Program-made: the position numbers and the translations under genes
Notes under the pieces: generated by a model
Seen by the model: only the letters and a program-made list of their open reading frames with translations
The model's database searches: none
Told to the model about the DNA's origin: nothing
Part shown: positions 41,231-49,742 of the stretch, piece by piece
How the letters are laid out: each line of letters starts with the position of its first letter
Position numbering within the stretch: the stretch's first letter is position 1
From: Microbacterium testaceum
Lineage (GTDB): Bacteria; Actinomycetota; Actinomycetes; Actinomycetales; Microbacteriaceae
Assembly (NCBI RefSeq): GCF_003075375.1
Contig: NZ_QDFT01000013.1
Location: 1-64,000, forward strand
Direction: 5' to 3'
Length of the DNA stretch: 64,000 nt

Positions 41231-42196
41231 TCACTCCCCCAGGATCAGGCGCCTGATCGCGGCATCCTTCGATCCTCCGACGTCCATCGTGCGCCCCTTG
41301 CGGTAGAGCGCGAAGACGCGGGGATCGATATAGCTCGCGCGAGCGACGGCCGGGGTGTTGCCCAGGGCCTCGGCCGCACAGCGGACGGCGGCCAGCTCGG
41401 CCTTCTTGCGTTCGTTCTTGCCCCCCACCGCGCCCGCCTTCGCGAGGGACTCGGCCGCGAGGATGGTGCCGCGCAGCGTCCGGAAATCCTTCGCGCTGAA
41501 CGGCCCGCCGGTGAGCGAGCGCACGTAGGCGTTGACGTCGCCGGGGGTCAACGGCACGCGCCGACGTCCGCGCTTGTAGCTCAGCAGCGCGGCGCGCGAG
41601 CGTCCGAGTGCGAGTTCGTCGACGAGGGATGCCACTTCCGCATCGCGGAGCGACAGCTCGGCCCGCTTGCCGCTCTTCGCCGGAAACGACAGACGGACCA
41701 GGTCGCCCTCGACGACGGCGTCCCTGCGCTGCAGGGTCGTCAGTCCTCGGCTGCCGTTCGTGACGAAATACCGCGCGTTGCCCACGCGGGGCGCGACGAG
41801 GTCCAGAAAGCGGAACGACACCGCCAGCACCCGCTCGCGGTCGATCTCGGATCGTCGCAGCGACTGCGTCACGCGCGCGCGGGCCCGCGGGAGCGACTCG
41901 GCGAGCTGCAGGGCCCGGGCGAACTTGCCCTTGTCCTGTCGTTTCGACCAGTCGGCGTGGTACGTGTACTGGCGGCGTCCCGCCTCGTCGGTGCCCACCG
42001 CCTGGATGTGCGCGTTGGCATCCTTCGCGATCCAGACCTCGCGCCAGGCCGGGGGGATCACCAGACCACGGGCGCGCTCGGCCTCGCTCTCGGGAACGGC
42101 GGCGCCGGTGTGGTCGACGAAGCGGAACCCCGACCCCGACCGCACCCGGCGGTAGCCCGGGTCCTCGTAGGGCCGCACCCGGATGAGCCGCGCCAT
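41231..42196 (-). CDS. DNA topoisomerase IB (eukaryotic/poxvirus type)
   Basis: 321 residues from the ATG at 42196. The catalytic Tyr289 sits in N-T-P-A-V-A-R-A-S-Y-I-D-P. Active-site Arg/Lys are in R-V-G-N-A-R-Y (Arg137), and K-D-F-R-T-L-R-G (Lys236, Arg239). The N-terminal domain has W-I-A-K-D-A-N-A-H-I-Q-A-V-G and R-Q-Y-T-Y-H. It relaxes supercoils through a 3'-phosphotyrosine bond. It lies 5 bp after a Rho_N/SAP-like gene, with which it surely shares a transcript; the pair is probably a DNA-maintenance or stress unit. Confidence 0.92.
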   Translation of the reverse strand: MARLIRVRPYEDPGYRRVRSGSGFRFVDHTGAAVPESEAERARGLVIPPAWREVWIAKDANAHIQAVGTDEAGRRQYTYHADWSKRQDKGKFARALQLAESLPRARARVTQSLRRSEIDRERVLAVSFRFLDLVAPRVGNARYFVTNGSRGLTTLQRRDAVVEGDLVRLSFPAKSGKRAELSLRDAEVASLVDELALGRSRAALLSYKRGRRRVPLTPGDVNAYVRSLTGGPFSAKDFRTLRGTILAAESLAKAGAVGGKNERKKAELAAVRCAAEALGNTPAVARASYIDPRVFALYRKGRTMDVGGSKDAAIRRLILGE

Positions 42197-42201
42197 CGGG
42201 G

Positions 42202-42471
42202 TCAGTGGGAGCGGAGCATGTCGATGAGCTCCGCCTTCTTCTTGTTCGAGTAGCCGGTGAGGCCGAGTTCCTTCGCGCGCTTCTTGAGCTCGTCGACGGT
42301 GCGGTCCTCGTAGTCCTCGGCGTGGCCGCCCTTCTCGCCGACTTTGTCGCGGCCCTGCGCCGCCGCCGCGTTCGAGATGCGCGCCGCCTTCTCTTTCGAG
42401 TCGCCCTCGGCGCGGAGCTTCTCGTAGAGCTCGGGATCCTTCAGGCTGTTCGAGCCACGTCCGTCGGGCAT
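42202..42471 (-). CDS. Small basic protein with DUF7218-like and Rho_N (SAP-like) domains
   Basis: 89 residues from the ATG at 42471 (GGAAGGAGCC upstream). The N-terminal half is S-L-K-D-P-E-L-Y-E-K-L-R with K-E-K-A-A-R-I-S-N-A-A-A, typical of DUF7218. The C-terminal half, T-V-D-E-L-K-K-R-A-K-E-L-G-L and K-K-K-A-E-L-I-D-M-L-R, is a Rho termination factor N-terminal/SAP helix-hairpin module that binds nucleic acid. Together with topoisomerase IB downstream it points to a DNA-binding role. Confidence 0.85.
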   Translation of the reverse strand: MPDGRGSNSLKDPELYEKLRAEGDSKEKAARISNAAAAQGRDKVGEKGGHAEDYEDRTVDELKKRAKELGLTGYSNKKKAELIDMLRSH

Positions 42472-42650
42472 GGTCGGCTCCTTCCGTCGATGCCTCGACC
42501 GTAGAACCGGCGTCTTCCGCGCGTCCGGAGGGTTGACATCCTCTCCCACCCCGCTGCGGCGCGCCTGCTCCCCCGCACCGTTGCCGCCGTTCGACGGCCC
42601 GGCGACGAGAACAAGCGCGAGGGCGTCGGCGGCAGGGGGGTTGACGCGAA

Positions 42651-42664
42651 CGCGATATATCGCG
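42651..42664 (+). promoter_or_regulatory. Operator palindrome 1 of the DUF4097-PadR operon
   Basis: CGCGATATATCGCG is a perfect 14-bp palindrome. It falls in the spacer of a likely promoter with TTGACG at 42641-42646, so binding should block initiation. ATATAT-centred palindromes are typical of PadR-family regulators. Confidence 0.8.
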
Positions 42665-42678
42665 ACACTGGTGAACAA

Positions 42679-42692
42679 CGCGATATATCGCG
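42679..42692 (+). promoter_or_regulatory. Operator palindrome 2 of the DUF4097-PadR operon
   Basis: An identical copy of CGCGATATATCGCG, 28 bp after copy 1 and 17 bp before the ATG. The AAGGAG ribosome-binding site follows at once. Two sites allow cooperative autorepression by the PadR protein encoded second in the operon. Confidence 0.8.
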
Positions 42693-42709
42693 AGTAAGGA
42701 GTGGAAGAC

Positions 42710-43555
42710 ATGGAGAAATGGATCGTCCACCCGGGCGAGACGCGCGTCATCGACGTCGACGCGCTGCGAGAGCTCAAGATCGGCCTGGTCGGCGGCCAGG
42801 TCGACGTCATCGCGCACGACGAGCCCGACGCCCGCATCGAGGTGCACGGCGTCACGGTCAAAGACCTGCGCATCGAGATGGTCGACGGCCGCCTCGAGAT
42901 CGATCACCCGCAGCTGCGGTGGGACAACTTCCTCGAGGTGTTCCGCAACTTCGGCGCCGGTGGCCCCAAGGCCGAGATCAGCGTCGCCGTCCCGCGCACC
43001 GTCGCCCTGACGCTGGGCGTCGTCAGCGCGAGCGCCCTCGTCTCGGGGTTGCGCACCGACGTACGCCTGAACACCGTCTCGGGCGACATCATGGTCGACG
43101 GTCTGGTCGGCGACGTCGACCTCAACGCCGTCTCGGGCGACGTGCAGGTGCGCGAGCTCGACGGCGCCCTCAGCGCGAACAGCGTCTCGGGCGACGTCGC
43201 GGCGACCGGGCGGATCACGAAGGCCTCGATCGACACGGTCTCGGGCGCGATGCTCGTCGACTCGACGGGACCCACGCAGTCGATCTCGCTCAACTCCGTC
43301 AGCGGCACGGCGACCGTACGGCTCGACCGCTCGCTCGCGGCGAACTACGTCTCGCGCTCGGTCAGCGGTCGCGTGCAGATCGACGGCCAGGTGCGCTCCG
43401 GAAAGGGACCCACCACCTACACGGGCTCGACCGGCGCCCTCGCCGGGCAGTTCGTCGACGTGCGCGCCAACACGGTCTCGGGCGAGATCACGGTGCTGCG
43501 CCGCGGCATCTCGGGCCTGCGCCCCGAAGAGCTCGCCGGAGAGGAGGAGTGGTGA
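42710..43555 (+). CDS. DUF4097-family beta-helix protein
   Basis: 281 residues from the ATG at 42710, nine bases after AAGGAG. The N-terminal ~100 residues form beta strands, then residues ~110-265 are repeats of N-T-V-S-G-D-[IV] and variants (N-A-V-S-G-D-V, N-S-V-S-G-D-V, D-T-V-S-G-A, N-S-V-S-G-T, N-T-V-S-G-E). These build the right-handed beta-helix of DUF4097. No signal peptide or membrane helix is seen, so it is cytoplasmic. It is coupled to the PadR regulator by an ATGA-type overlap. In Bacillus and actinobacteria DUF4097 genes often accompany PadR or envelope-stress regulators. Confidence 0.88.
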   Translation: MEKWIVHPGETRVIDVDALRELKIGLVGGQVDVIAHDEPDARIEVHGVTVKDLRIEMVDGRLEIDHPQLRWDNFLEVFRNFGAGGPKAEISVAVPRTVALTLGVVSASALVSGLRTDVRLNTVSGDIMVDGLVGDVDLNAVSGDVQVRELDGALSANSVSGDVAATGRITKASIDTVSGAMLVDSTGPTQSISLNSVSGTATVRLDRSLAANYVSRSVSGRVQIDGQVRSGKGPTTYTGSTGALAGQFVDVRANTVSGEITVLRRGISGLRPEELAGEEEW

Positions 43556-44160
43556 TGAGCCCCGTCTTCTCGCACGGCGACCTGCGCCTGTACATCCTGA
43601 GCCTGCTCGACGAGGCTCCGCGCCACGGGTACGACCTGATGCAGGCGCTGACCGAACGCACCGGCGGCACCTACTCGCCGTCGGCGGGCACGATCTATCC
43701 CCGCCTCGCCAAGCTCGAAGAAGAGGGCCTGGTCACCAAGACCGTCGACGGTCGCAAGACCGTTTACGAGATCACGGATGCCGGTCGCACCGAGGTCGCG
43801 GCACGCTCCGGCGATCTGCAGGGTATCCAGGCGGGTCTGGCCGACAGCGTCCGACTGATCGCCGACGAGGTGCGCGGCAGCGTCCGCGACGCGATGCGGA
43901 GCCTGCGCGCCGACCTGGCCGCGGCTTCGCGCGAGGAGCGGGAGCAGGCGCAGCCCTCGCTCGTCGACGACGCCCGGTCGCGCAGCCGCGAGCAGCTGTC
44001 GCGCGCGGACGCCGCCCTCACCGAGTTCCGCGGTCGCGTGCGCTCGGAGCTGCGCGCGCACGTCGCGCGCGGCGGCGAGCTGCGCGAGGCCGGCGTCGAC
44101 GAGATCGAGGCGGCGCTGCGTCAGGCGTCCGACGCGGTCGCGCGCGCGATGCGCGTGTGA
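43555..44160 (+). CDS. PadR-family transcriptional regulator
   Basis: 201 residues from the ATG overlapping the previous stop, after GAGGAGGAG. The winged-helix domain (1-85) has the PadR signatures L-R-L-Y-I-L-S-L-L, P-R-H-G-Y-D-L-M, Y-S-P-S-A-G-T-I-Y-P-R-L and L-E-E-E-G-L-V. A long helical C-terminal part (about 90-200) with alternating charge is a dimerisation coiled coil. It should bind the twin CGCGATATATCGCG sites upstream and so repress its own operon. It ends 4 bp from the convergent UspA gene. Confidence 0.92.
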   Translation: MSPVFSHGDLRLYILSLLDEAPRHGYDLMQALTERTGGTYSPSAGTIYPRLAKLEEEGLVTKTVDGRKTVYEITDAGRTEVAARSGDLQGIQAGLADSVRLIADEVRGSVRDAMRSLRADLAAASREEREQAQPSLVDDARSRSREQLSRADAALTEFRGRVRSELRAHVARGGELREAGVDEIEAALRQASDAVARAMRV

Positions 44161-44164
44161 GGCT

Positions 44165-44677
44165 TCACTCCCAGGGGAGCTGATCGTCGGCGCCGACCGG
44201 GTCGTCCTGCGGGACGACGAGCACCGGTCGGCGCTGGCGGTGGCTCAGACGCGCGGCGACCGACCCGGTCAGGAACTCGCGCACCGATTCGCCGATCCCG
44301 CGTTTACGCGTGCCGACGACCAGCAGCGACGCGCCGGTCTCGTCGGCCAGACGGATGAGGGCGAGTGCGGGGTCGCCGATCTCCTGCCGCGCACTCCACG
44401 TCACGTCGTGCCCGGCGAGGACCTTCTCGGCGGCGGCGCGGACGTCGTCGAGGGCCGCCTTGGCGGCTGCCCCCGCAATGTCCGCCGTCGTGGAGTGCAC
44501 GTACCCGTCGGGGTCCTCGAACGCCACGAAACGCGTCGTGTCGACGTGAACGACCAGCAGCTCGGCGCGCGCGAGGGCCGCGTAGCGGGCCGCCTCGCGC
44601 ACCACCCGCGACGACTGTCCGGGCACGACGCCCGCGATCACGGGCCCGGAGGCGGCGGGGCGGGGCAGATCGGTCAT
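44165..44677 (-). CDS. Universal stress protein (UspA family)
   Basis: 170 residues from the ATG at 44677, after GAGAGGACC. One Usp domain: V-I-A-G-V-V-P-G-Q at the N terminus, A-L-A-R-A-E-L-L-V-V-H-V-D, and the ATP-binding-type tail G-T-R-K-R-G-I with G-S-V-A-A-R-L-S and R-P-V-L-V-V. The G-2x-G-9x-G pattern is nearly intact, so ATP binding is likely. The role is general stress survival; no partner gene is obvious. Confidence 0.87.
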   Translation of the reverse strand: MTDLPRPAASGPVIAGVVPGQSSRVVREAARYAALARAELLVVHVDTTRFVAFEDPDGYVHSTTADIAGAAAKAALDDVRAAAEKVLAGHDVTWSARQEIGDPALALIRLADETGASLLVVGTRKRGIGESVREFLTGSVAARLSHRQRRPVLVVPQDDPVGADDQLPWE

Positions 44678-44836
44678 GATGGTCCTCTCACGGGGGCGGC
44701 GCCGGGCGCCGACCGCTCGACGGCTCGGCCGGAATGCGCCGTGATATCCTGGCTGCTACTCTTACCGGCTCGGTCCGGAACCGCAATACGCAGGGTCCTC
44801 GTGTGGCCCTCGACGTCGATCGTGAGGGGGTCTCGC

Positions 44837-45019
44837 ATGGGGCGTGGCCGTCAGAAGGCGAAGAACACCAAGATCGCCCGTGAGCTGAAGTACGACACCT
44901 ATTCGGTGAACTACTCGGCTCTCGAGCGCGAACTGGGTGCACCCGCAGCGGGAGAAGACGCGTACGTCGACAAGTGGGCCGACCAGTACAGCGACGAGTA
45001 CGAAGACGAGAAGGCCTGA
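44837..45019 (+). CDS. DUF3073 small protein
   Basis: 60 residues from the ATG at 44837. M-G-R-G-R-Q-K-A-K-N-T-K-I-A-R-E-L-K-Y is the invariant N terminus of actinobacterial DUF3073, followed by an acidic tail (Y-S-D-E-Y-E-D-E). The family is conserved near purF/purM in actinobacteria, as here. The positive head may bind nucleic acid; function is not known. A promoter probably lies around 44740-44762 (TACTCT as -10). The region 44678-44836 holds no other gene. Confidence 0.92.
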   Translation: MGRGRQKAKNTKIARELKYDTYSVNYSALERELGAPAAGEDAYVDKWADQYSDEYEDEKA

Positions 45020-45089
45020 CGCCTTCTTCTTGCACTCCTCGCCGCTGATGCGGCTCGGTGCGTTCGTCGTACCCGCGGGAACACCCGAT

Positions 45090-45120
45090 GAAGGGCGCTG
45101 ACATTCCGTCGGCGCCCTTC
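45090..45120. terminator. Bidirectional terminator between DUF3073 and the MFS gene
   Basis: GAAGGGCGC and GCGCCCTTC form a perfect 9-bp stem with a 13-nt loop between convergent genes. A smaller AAGGC/GCCTT hairpin spans the DUF3073 stop codon. Confidence 0.78.
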
Positions 45121-45196
45121 GTCCGTGTCGGCGGGCGTGTCGTCGGCTGTACGCGGAGGCACCTCGCGACGTCACGTCGGGCCGGCGGATGCCGCG

Positions 45197-46414
45197 TCAC
45201 CAGACGCGTCCGGTGCGCCTCTCCCACGCGTCCTCGATGCTCTCGCGCCGCGCCATCACCACCGCGGCCGGTGCCGCGGCGCAGACGACGCACCCGAGGA
45301 TGATCAACCCGAGGGTCCACCCCCCGGTGATCTCGTGCGTCAACCCGAGCGTCAACGGCATGAGCGACGCGAGCCCGTACCCCGCGCTCTGCACCAGACC
45401 GCTCAGCGCCACGGTCGTCTCGTGCGAGCGCGTCCGCAGACCGAACAGCGTCAACGCGAGGGGGAAGAGCAGGGGCGGGATGCCGATCAGCACGACCCAC
45501 AGCACGGTCGCCGCCGCGGGGGCGAAGAGCAGACCGCCCACGCCCCCCAGTCCCGTGACGACGGCGACGACGTAGAACGGTGTCGTGCGTCCGATGCGCC
45601 CGATGAGGATCGGAACGATCAGCGACACCGGCAGACCCATGAACGAGAACAGCGCGAGCAGTCCGCCGGCCTCGGCGGCATCCACTCCCGCGATGTCGAT
45701 GAGCAGCGGCGGCATCCACGCGAACATCGCGTACGCCACCGACGAGTTGACTCCGAACGTCACCACCAGCGCCCACGTCTGCGGCACGCGCACGATGCGC
45801 GACAGCACAGACGTCCGGGGCTCTTCGACGGTGTCGACCCGCGAGGCGCGGGCACGGAGGCTGAGGACGAGCCACGGCACCACCGCGGCGACGGCAACGC
45901 CCGCCCAGGTCGCGAACGACCCGCGCCACCCGATCGCGTCCGCGAGGGGGACTGCGACCAACGGCGGGACGAAGGTCGCGACCGCCATCGTCGTGGAGTA
46001 GACCGTCGTCATCAGGCCGATCCGGCCGGGGAAGTACTTCTTCACCACGGTCGGCAGCAGCACGTTCGCCACCCCCACCGCGGCGAAGATCCCCGCCGTC
46101 GCCGCCAGCAGCGAGCCGGCGTCGACCGCCGCGGCGCGCAGCGCGAGCATCGCCGCACCCAGGGTCGCCGCGATCAGCACGGTGCGCTCCAGGCCCAGCC
46201 GCCGCTCGATCGCCGGCGTGACCATGCCCGACAGCGCGAAGGCGACCGGGGGCGCCATGCCGATCAGCCCGACGACCGCGGCGGGCACGGCGAAGTCGCG
46301 CTCGATGACCGTCAGCAGGGGCGACAGCGATGCCACGGCAAGACGCAGCGTCAGCGCGAGCAGGACGATGGCCGCCGCGGCGAGCGCGACCCGACCCGCT
46401 CCCGCGCGGGTCAA
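45197..46414 (-). CDS. MFS transporter of the CynX/NimT type, coupled to purF
   Basis: 405 residues. No ATG or GTG is well placed; the TTG at 46414 overlaps the purF stop (TTGA) and gives the right N terminus before helix 1 (V-A-L-A-A-A-A-I-V-L-L). Twelve hydrophobic segments, with R-R-E near the C terminus and P-G-R-I-G-L in loop 4-5. The pattern fits the cyanate/2-nitroimidazole MFS family. Translation depends on purF, so expression follows purine synthesis; transport of a purine-related compound is only a guess. Confidence 0.82.
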   Translation of the reverse strand: MTRAGAGRVALAAAAIVLLALTLRLAVASLSPLLTVIERDFAVPAAVVGLIGMAPPVAFALSGMVTPAIERRLGLERTVLIAATLGAAMLALRAAAVDAGSLLAATAGIFAAVGVANVLLPTVVKKYFPGRIGLMTTVYSTTMAVATFVPPLVAVPLADAIGWRGSFATWAGVAVAAVVPWLVLSLRARASRVDTVEEPRTSVLSRIVRVPQTWALVVTFGVNSSVAYAMFAWMPPLLIDIAGVDAAEAGGLLALFSFMGLPVSLIVPILIGRIGRTTPFYVVAVVTGLGGVGGLLFAPAAATVLWVVLIGIPPLLFPLALTLFGLRTRSHETTVALSGLVQSAGYGLASLMPLTLGLTHEITGGWTLGLIILGCVVCAAAPAAVVMARRESIEDAWERRTGRVW

Positions 46415-47886
46415 GACTCCTGGCTGCCCTCGACCCAGGCGAGGTACTCGTCCGACACGGTGCCCGTCACGTAGCGACCGTCGAAGCAGCTCATGTCGAG
46501 GTCGACCAGGTCGGTGCCCTCCATGATGGCGGCCTTCAGATCCTCGACCTCCTGGTACACGAGGTAGTCGCAGCCGAGCTCCTCGGCGATCTCGGGGATC
46601 GTCCGTCCGTGGGCGACGAGTTCGTGTCGCGAGGGCATGTTGATGCCGTACACGTGGGGGTAGCGCACCGGCGGCGCGGCCGAGGCGAACGTGACGCTCT
46701 TGGCTCCGGCATCCCGGGCCATCTGGATGATCTCGCGGCTCGTGGTGCCGCGGACGATCGAGTCGTCGACGAGCAGCACGTTCTTGCCCTGGAACTCGGT
46801 CGACATCGCGTTGAGCTTCTGGCGCACGCTCTTCTTGCGCACCGCCTGCCCGGGCATGATGAAGGTACGGCCGACGTAGCGGTTCTTGTAGAAGCCCTCG
46901 CGGTACTCGATGCCGAGCTTGCGGGCGACCTGCATCGCGGCGGGGCGCGCCGAGTCCGGGATCGGCATGACCACGTCGATGGCGCCGGCGGGGGTGTACT
47001 TGGCCACCGTGTCGGCCAGGCGCTCACCCATGCGCAGGCGCGTCTCGTAGACGGACACGCCGTTCATGACGGAGTCGGGGCGCGCGAGGTAGACGTACTC
47101 GAACGAGCAGGGGGCGAGCATCGTCTTCTCGGCGCACTGCTGGGCGTGAAGCGTGCCGTCGAGCGCGATGAACACGGCCTCACCGGGTTCGACGTCGCGC
47201 ACGACCTCGAAGCCGCCGTTCTCGAGCACGAGCGACTCGGACGCGACGATGTACTCGTCGCGCGGCTCGCCGCCGGGCACCTGGGCGGCGGCGCGCTTGC
47301 CCAAGATGAGGGGACGGATGCCGAAGGGGTCGCGGAACGCGAGCAGTCCGTAGCCCGCGATCAACGCGATCGAGGCGTAGGAGCCCTCGACGCGCTCGTG
47401 CACGCGCGCGACGGCGCGGAACACCTGCGCGGGATCGAGGTCGGGGCCCGTGATCTCGGACTGCAGCTCGGAGCCCAGGATGTTCACGAGCAGCTCGGTG
47501 TCGCTGCTGGTGTTGAGGTGACGGCGGTCCTTCGAGAACAGCTCGCTCGTCAGCTCGCGCGTGTTCGTGAGGTTGCCGTTGTGCACGAGCACGATGCCGT
47601 ACGGCGCGTTGACGTAGAAGGGCTGCGCCTCTTCTTCGTTGGATGCCGTGCCCTTGGTCGCGTAGCGCACGTGGCCGAGGCCGATGTCGCCGAGCAGCGC
47701 CCGCATGTCGCGCGTGCGGAACGCCTCGCGCACCTGACCGCGGGCCTTGTGGATGTGGAACACCCCGCTGGACTCGGCGGTCGCCATGCCCGTGGAATCC
47801 TGTCCCCGGTGCTGGAGGAGCAGGAGCGCGTCGTAGATCTCCTGGTTGACCGGGCCCTGCCCGGCCATGCCGACGATGCCGCACAT
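46411..47886 (-). CDS. purF: Amidophosphoribosyltransferase (purine biosynthesis step 1)
   Basis: 491 residues. M-C-G-I-V-G puts the catalytic Cys at position 2 with no propeptide. The Ntn glutaminase domain has Q-H-R-G-Q-D-S and H-N-G-N-L-T-N; the phosphoribosyltransferase domain has the PRPP loop V-L-L-V-D-D-S-I-V-R-G-T-T. It makes phosphoribosylamine from PRPP and glutamine. Six bases separate it from purM upstream, and its stop overlaps the MFS start. Length is normal for the family. Confidence 0.97.
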   Translation of the reverse strand: MCGIVGMAGQGPVNQEIYDALLLLQHRGQDSTGMATAESSGVFHIHKARGQVREAFRTRDMRALLGDIGLGHVRYATKGTASNEEEAQPFYVNAPYGIVLVHNGNLTNTRELTSELFSKDRRHLNTSSDTELLVNILGSELQSEITGPDLDPAQVFRAVARVHERVEGSYASIALIAGYGLLAFRDPFGIRPLILGKRAAAQVPGGEPRDEYIVASESLVLENGGFEVVRDVEPGEAVFIALDGTLHAQQCAEKTMLAPCSFEYVYLARPDSVMNGVSVYETRLRMGERLADTVAKYTPAGAIDVVMPIPDSARPAAMQVARKLGIEYREGFYKNRYVGRTFIMPGQAVRKKSVRQKLNAMSTEFQGKNVLLVDDSIVRGTTSREIIQMARDAGAKSVTFASAAPPVRYPHVYGINMPSRHELVAHGRTIPEIAEELGCDYLVYQEVEDLKAAIMEGTDLVDLDMSCFDGRYVTGTVSDEYLAWVEGSQES

Positions 47887-47892
47887 GGGGTG

Positions 47893-49035
47893 TTAGTTCG
47901 CTCCGTTCGCCGGGTGACCGGCATCCGCGTAGGTTCCGACCAGGCGCACGGCGCCCCCGTCGACGCCCTTGGCGCCCTGCTCGTACTCGCCCTCGGGGCG
48001 AGCGCCGTCGCGGACGACGCCGACCTGCCAGGTGGCGATCCCGTCGGCCGTCAGCGCGGCGGTCACCGCGTCGGCCACCTCGGGTGCGACGACCGCGAGG
48101 AAGCCGATGCCCAGGTTCCAGGTGCCTTCGGTGGCGGTCAGGTCGAGGTCGCCCATGTCGGCCAGCACGCGGAACACCGGCGAGGGGCTCCACGTCGAAC
48201 GGTCGACGTCGACCCACGTCTGCTGCGGCAGCACGCGCGCGAGGTTGGCGGCGATGCCGCCGCCGGTCACGTGACTGAGCGAATGGATGCCACCGCCCAC
48301 CGCGCCGTCGTCGAGCAGACGCAGCAGCGGCGAGGTGTACAGGCGCGTGGGCTCGAGAAGAGCCTCGCCCCAGGTGCCGCCGAGGTCGGCGGAGGCGGCG
48401 CCGTAGGCGATGCCCGCGCCGGTGATGATGTGGCGCACGAGCGAGTAGCCGTTGGAGTGCAGGCCGCTCGACGCGAGAGCCAGCACGACGTCGCCGCTGC
48501 GGACCCGGTCGGCACCGAGCACGCGGTCGGCCTCGACCACACCGGTCGCCGCTCCGGCGACGTCGTAGTCGTCGATGCCGAGCAGGCCGGGGTGCTCGGC
48601 GGTCTCGCCGCCCACCAGCGCGGTGCCCGTGAGCGCGCAGCCGCGCGCGATGCCCGCGACGATGTCGGCGATGCGCTGCGGCACCACCTTGCCGCACGCG
48701 ATGTAGTCGGTCATGAAGAGCGGGCGCGCGCCGACCACGACGATGTCGTCGACGACCATGCCGACGAGGTCTTCGCCGATGGTGTCGTGCTTGTCGATCG
48801 CCTGCGCGATGGCGACCTTGGTGCCGACGCCGTCGGTGCTGGTCGCGAGCAGCGGCTTGGCGTAGTCGCGCAGGGCCGAGGCATCGAACAGACCGGCGAA
48901 GCCGCCCACACCACCGAGCACCTCGGGCCCGTGCGTGCGGCGCACGGCCGACTTCATCAGTTCGACGGCGAGGTCTCCGGCAGCGGTGTCGACGCCGGCA
49001 GCGGAATAGGGGTTCTCGTGGGGAGCGGAAGCCAC
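47893..49035 (-). CDS. purM: Phosphoribosylformylglycinamidine cyclo-ligase (AIR synthetase)
   Basis: 380 residues from the GTG at 49035. AIRS motifs: N-P-Y-S-A-A-G-V-D, S-T-D-G-V-G-T-K (ATP site), V-D-D-I, G-G-E-T-A-E, and S-H-V-T-G-G-G in the second half. It closes the imidazole ring in purine synthesis (step 5). It is first in a purM-purF-MFS transcript. The N terminus is slightly extended relative to the usual ~345 residues; the C-terminal tail supplies the rest. Confidence 0.96.
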   Translation of the reverse strand: MASAPHENPYSAAGVDTAAGDLAVELMKSAVRRTHGPEVLGGVGGFAGLFDASALRDYAKPLLATSTDGVGTKVAIAQAIDKHDTIGEDLVGMVVDDIVVVGARPLFMTDYIACGKVVPQRIADIVAGIARGCALTGTALVGGETAEHPGLLGIDDYDVAGAATGVVEADRVLGADRVRSGDVVLALASSGLHSNGYSLVRHIITGAGIAYGAASADLGGTWGEALLEPTRLYTSPLLRLLDDGAVGGGIHSLSHVTGGGIAANLARVLPQQTWVDVDRSTWSPSPVFRVLADMGDLDLTATEGTWNLGIGFLAVVAPEVADAVTAALTADGIATWQVGVVRDGARPEGEYEQGAKGVDGGAVRLVGTYADAGHPANGAN

Positions 49036-49127
49036 CGGAACAGACTACCCGGGGCGGACACGCGCGGGTATCGGCCGGCGGCGCAAGGCCCGCCCCGCAC
49101 CCCGTCGCGCCTCCCTACACTTGCTGC

Positions 49128-49739
49128 ATGACGGGCGGTCAGCCGGAGTGGGTGATCCGCGAGGACGCGGCGCAACCGGTGCTCGTCGCGCTGTATCTGC
49201 GGCAGGTCCTCGGCATCCGCTCCCCCGAAGAACTGCCGTCGCTCCGCCGGGTCCCGACGCCGCTGACGACCTATGGATCGGATGCCGAACACGCGCGCCT
49301 GGAGCGGGAATGGCGCGAGTACTGGGCGATGACGGTCGAGCCCCAGGCGCACCCCTCGCCCGTGCCGCTCGAGCTGCTCGACGGCTTCGACACGCTCGTG
49401 GCCCTTCCCGTCGACGGAGCCGATGCCCTGCGCAGAGCCGCCCGACCCCACGGCGACGACGCGCTCGACTTCGCCCGTTTGGCGCACGACCGTTACGCGC
49501 GGGAATCGGCCGCGCGGCCGGGGGTGTCGTACCGCGCCTACGCGAGCGCGATCGCCGCCCACGAGCGCGCGGTGGGACGACGCGCGCACTCGTTCGAACT
49601 GAACGTGCAGGTGCTGCCGCTGGCGCAACGCGGAGTGTGGTGGATCGGTTCGCTGACCGTCGCGGTCACGGACGGCCTGCGCGGGGATGTCGCGGCCTTC
49701 GACGCCGCGATCCACCCGATCATCGCCGAATTGGCGTGA
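49128..49739 (+). CDS. Conserved hypothetical protein next to purM
   Basis: 203 residues from the ATG at 49128, divergent from purM. It is soluble and alpha/beta: residues ~1-60 are helical (A-L-Y-L-R-Q-V-L-G-I), a Leu-rich segment follows, and the end has Q-V-L-P-L-A-Q-R-G-V-W-W-I-G-S-L-T-V-A-V-T. No family motif, signal peptide or membrane helix is recognised. GC bias and composition support real coding. Confidence 0.7.
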   Translation: MTGGQPEWVIREDAAQPVLVALYLRQVLGIRSPEELPSLRRVPTPLTTYGSDAEHARLEREWREYWAMTVEPQAHPSPVPLELLDGFDTLVALPVDGADALRRAARPHGDDALDFARLAHDRYARESAARPGVSYRAYASAIAAHERAVGRRAHSFELNVQVLPLAQRGVWWIGSLTVAVTDGLRGDVAAFDAAIHPIIAELA

Positions 49740-49742
49740 GGC

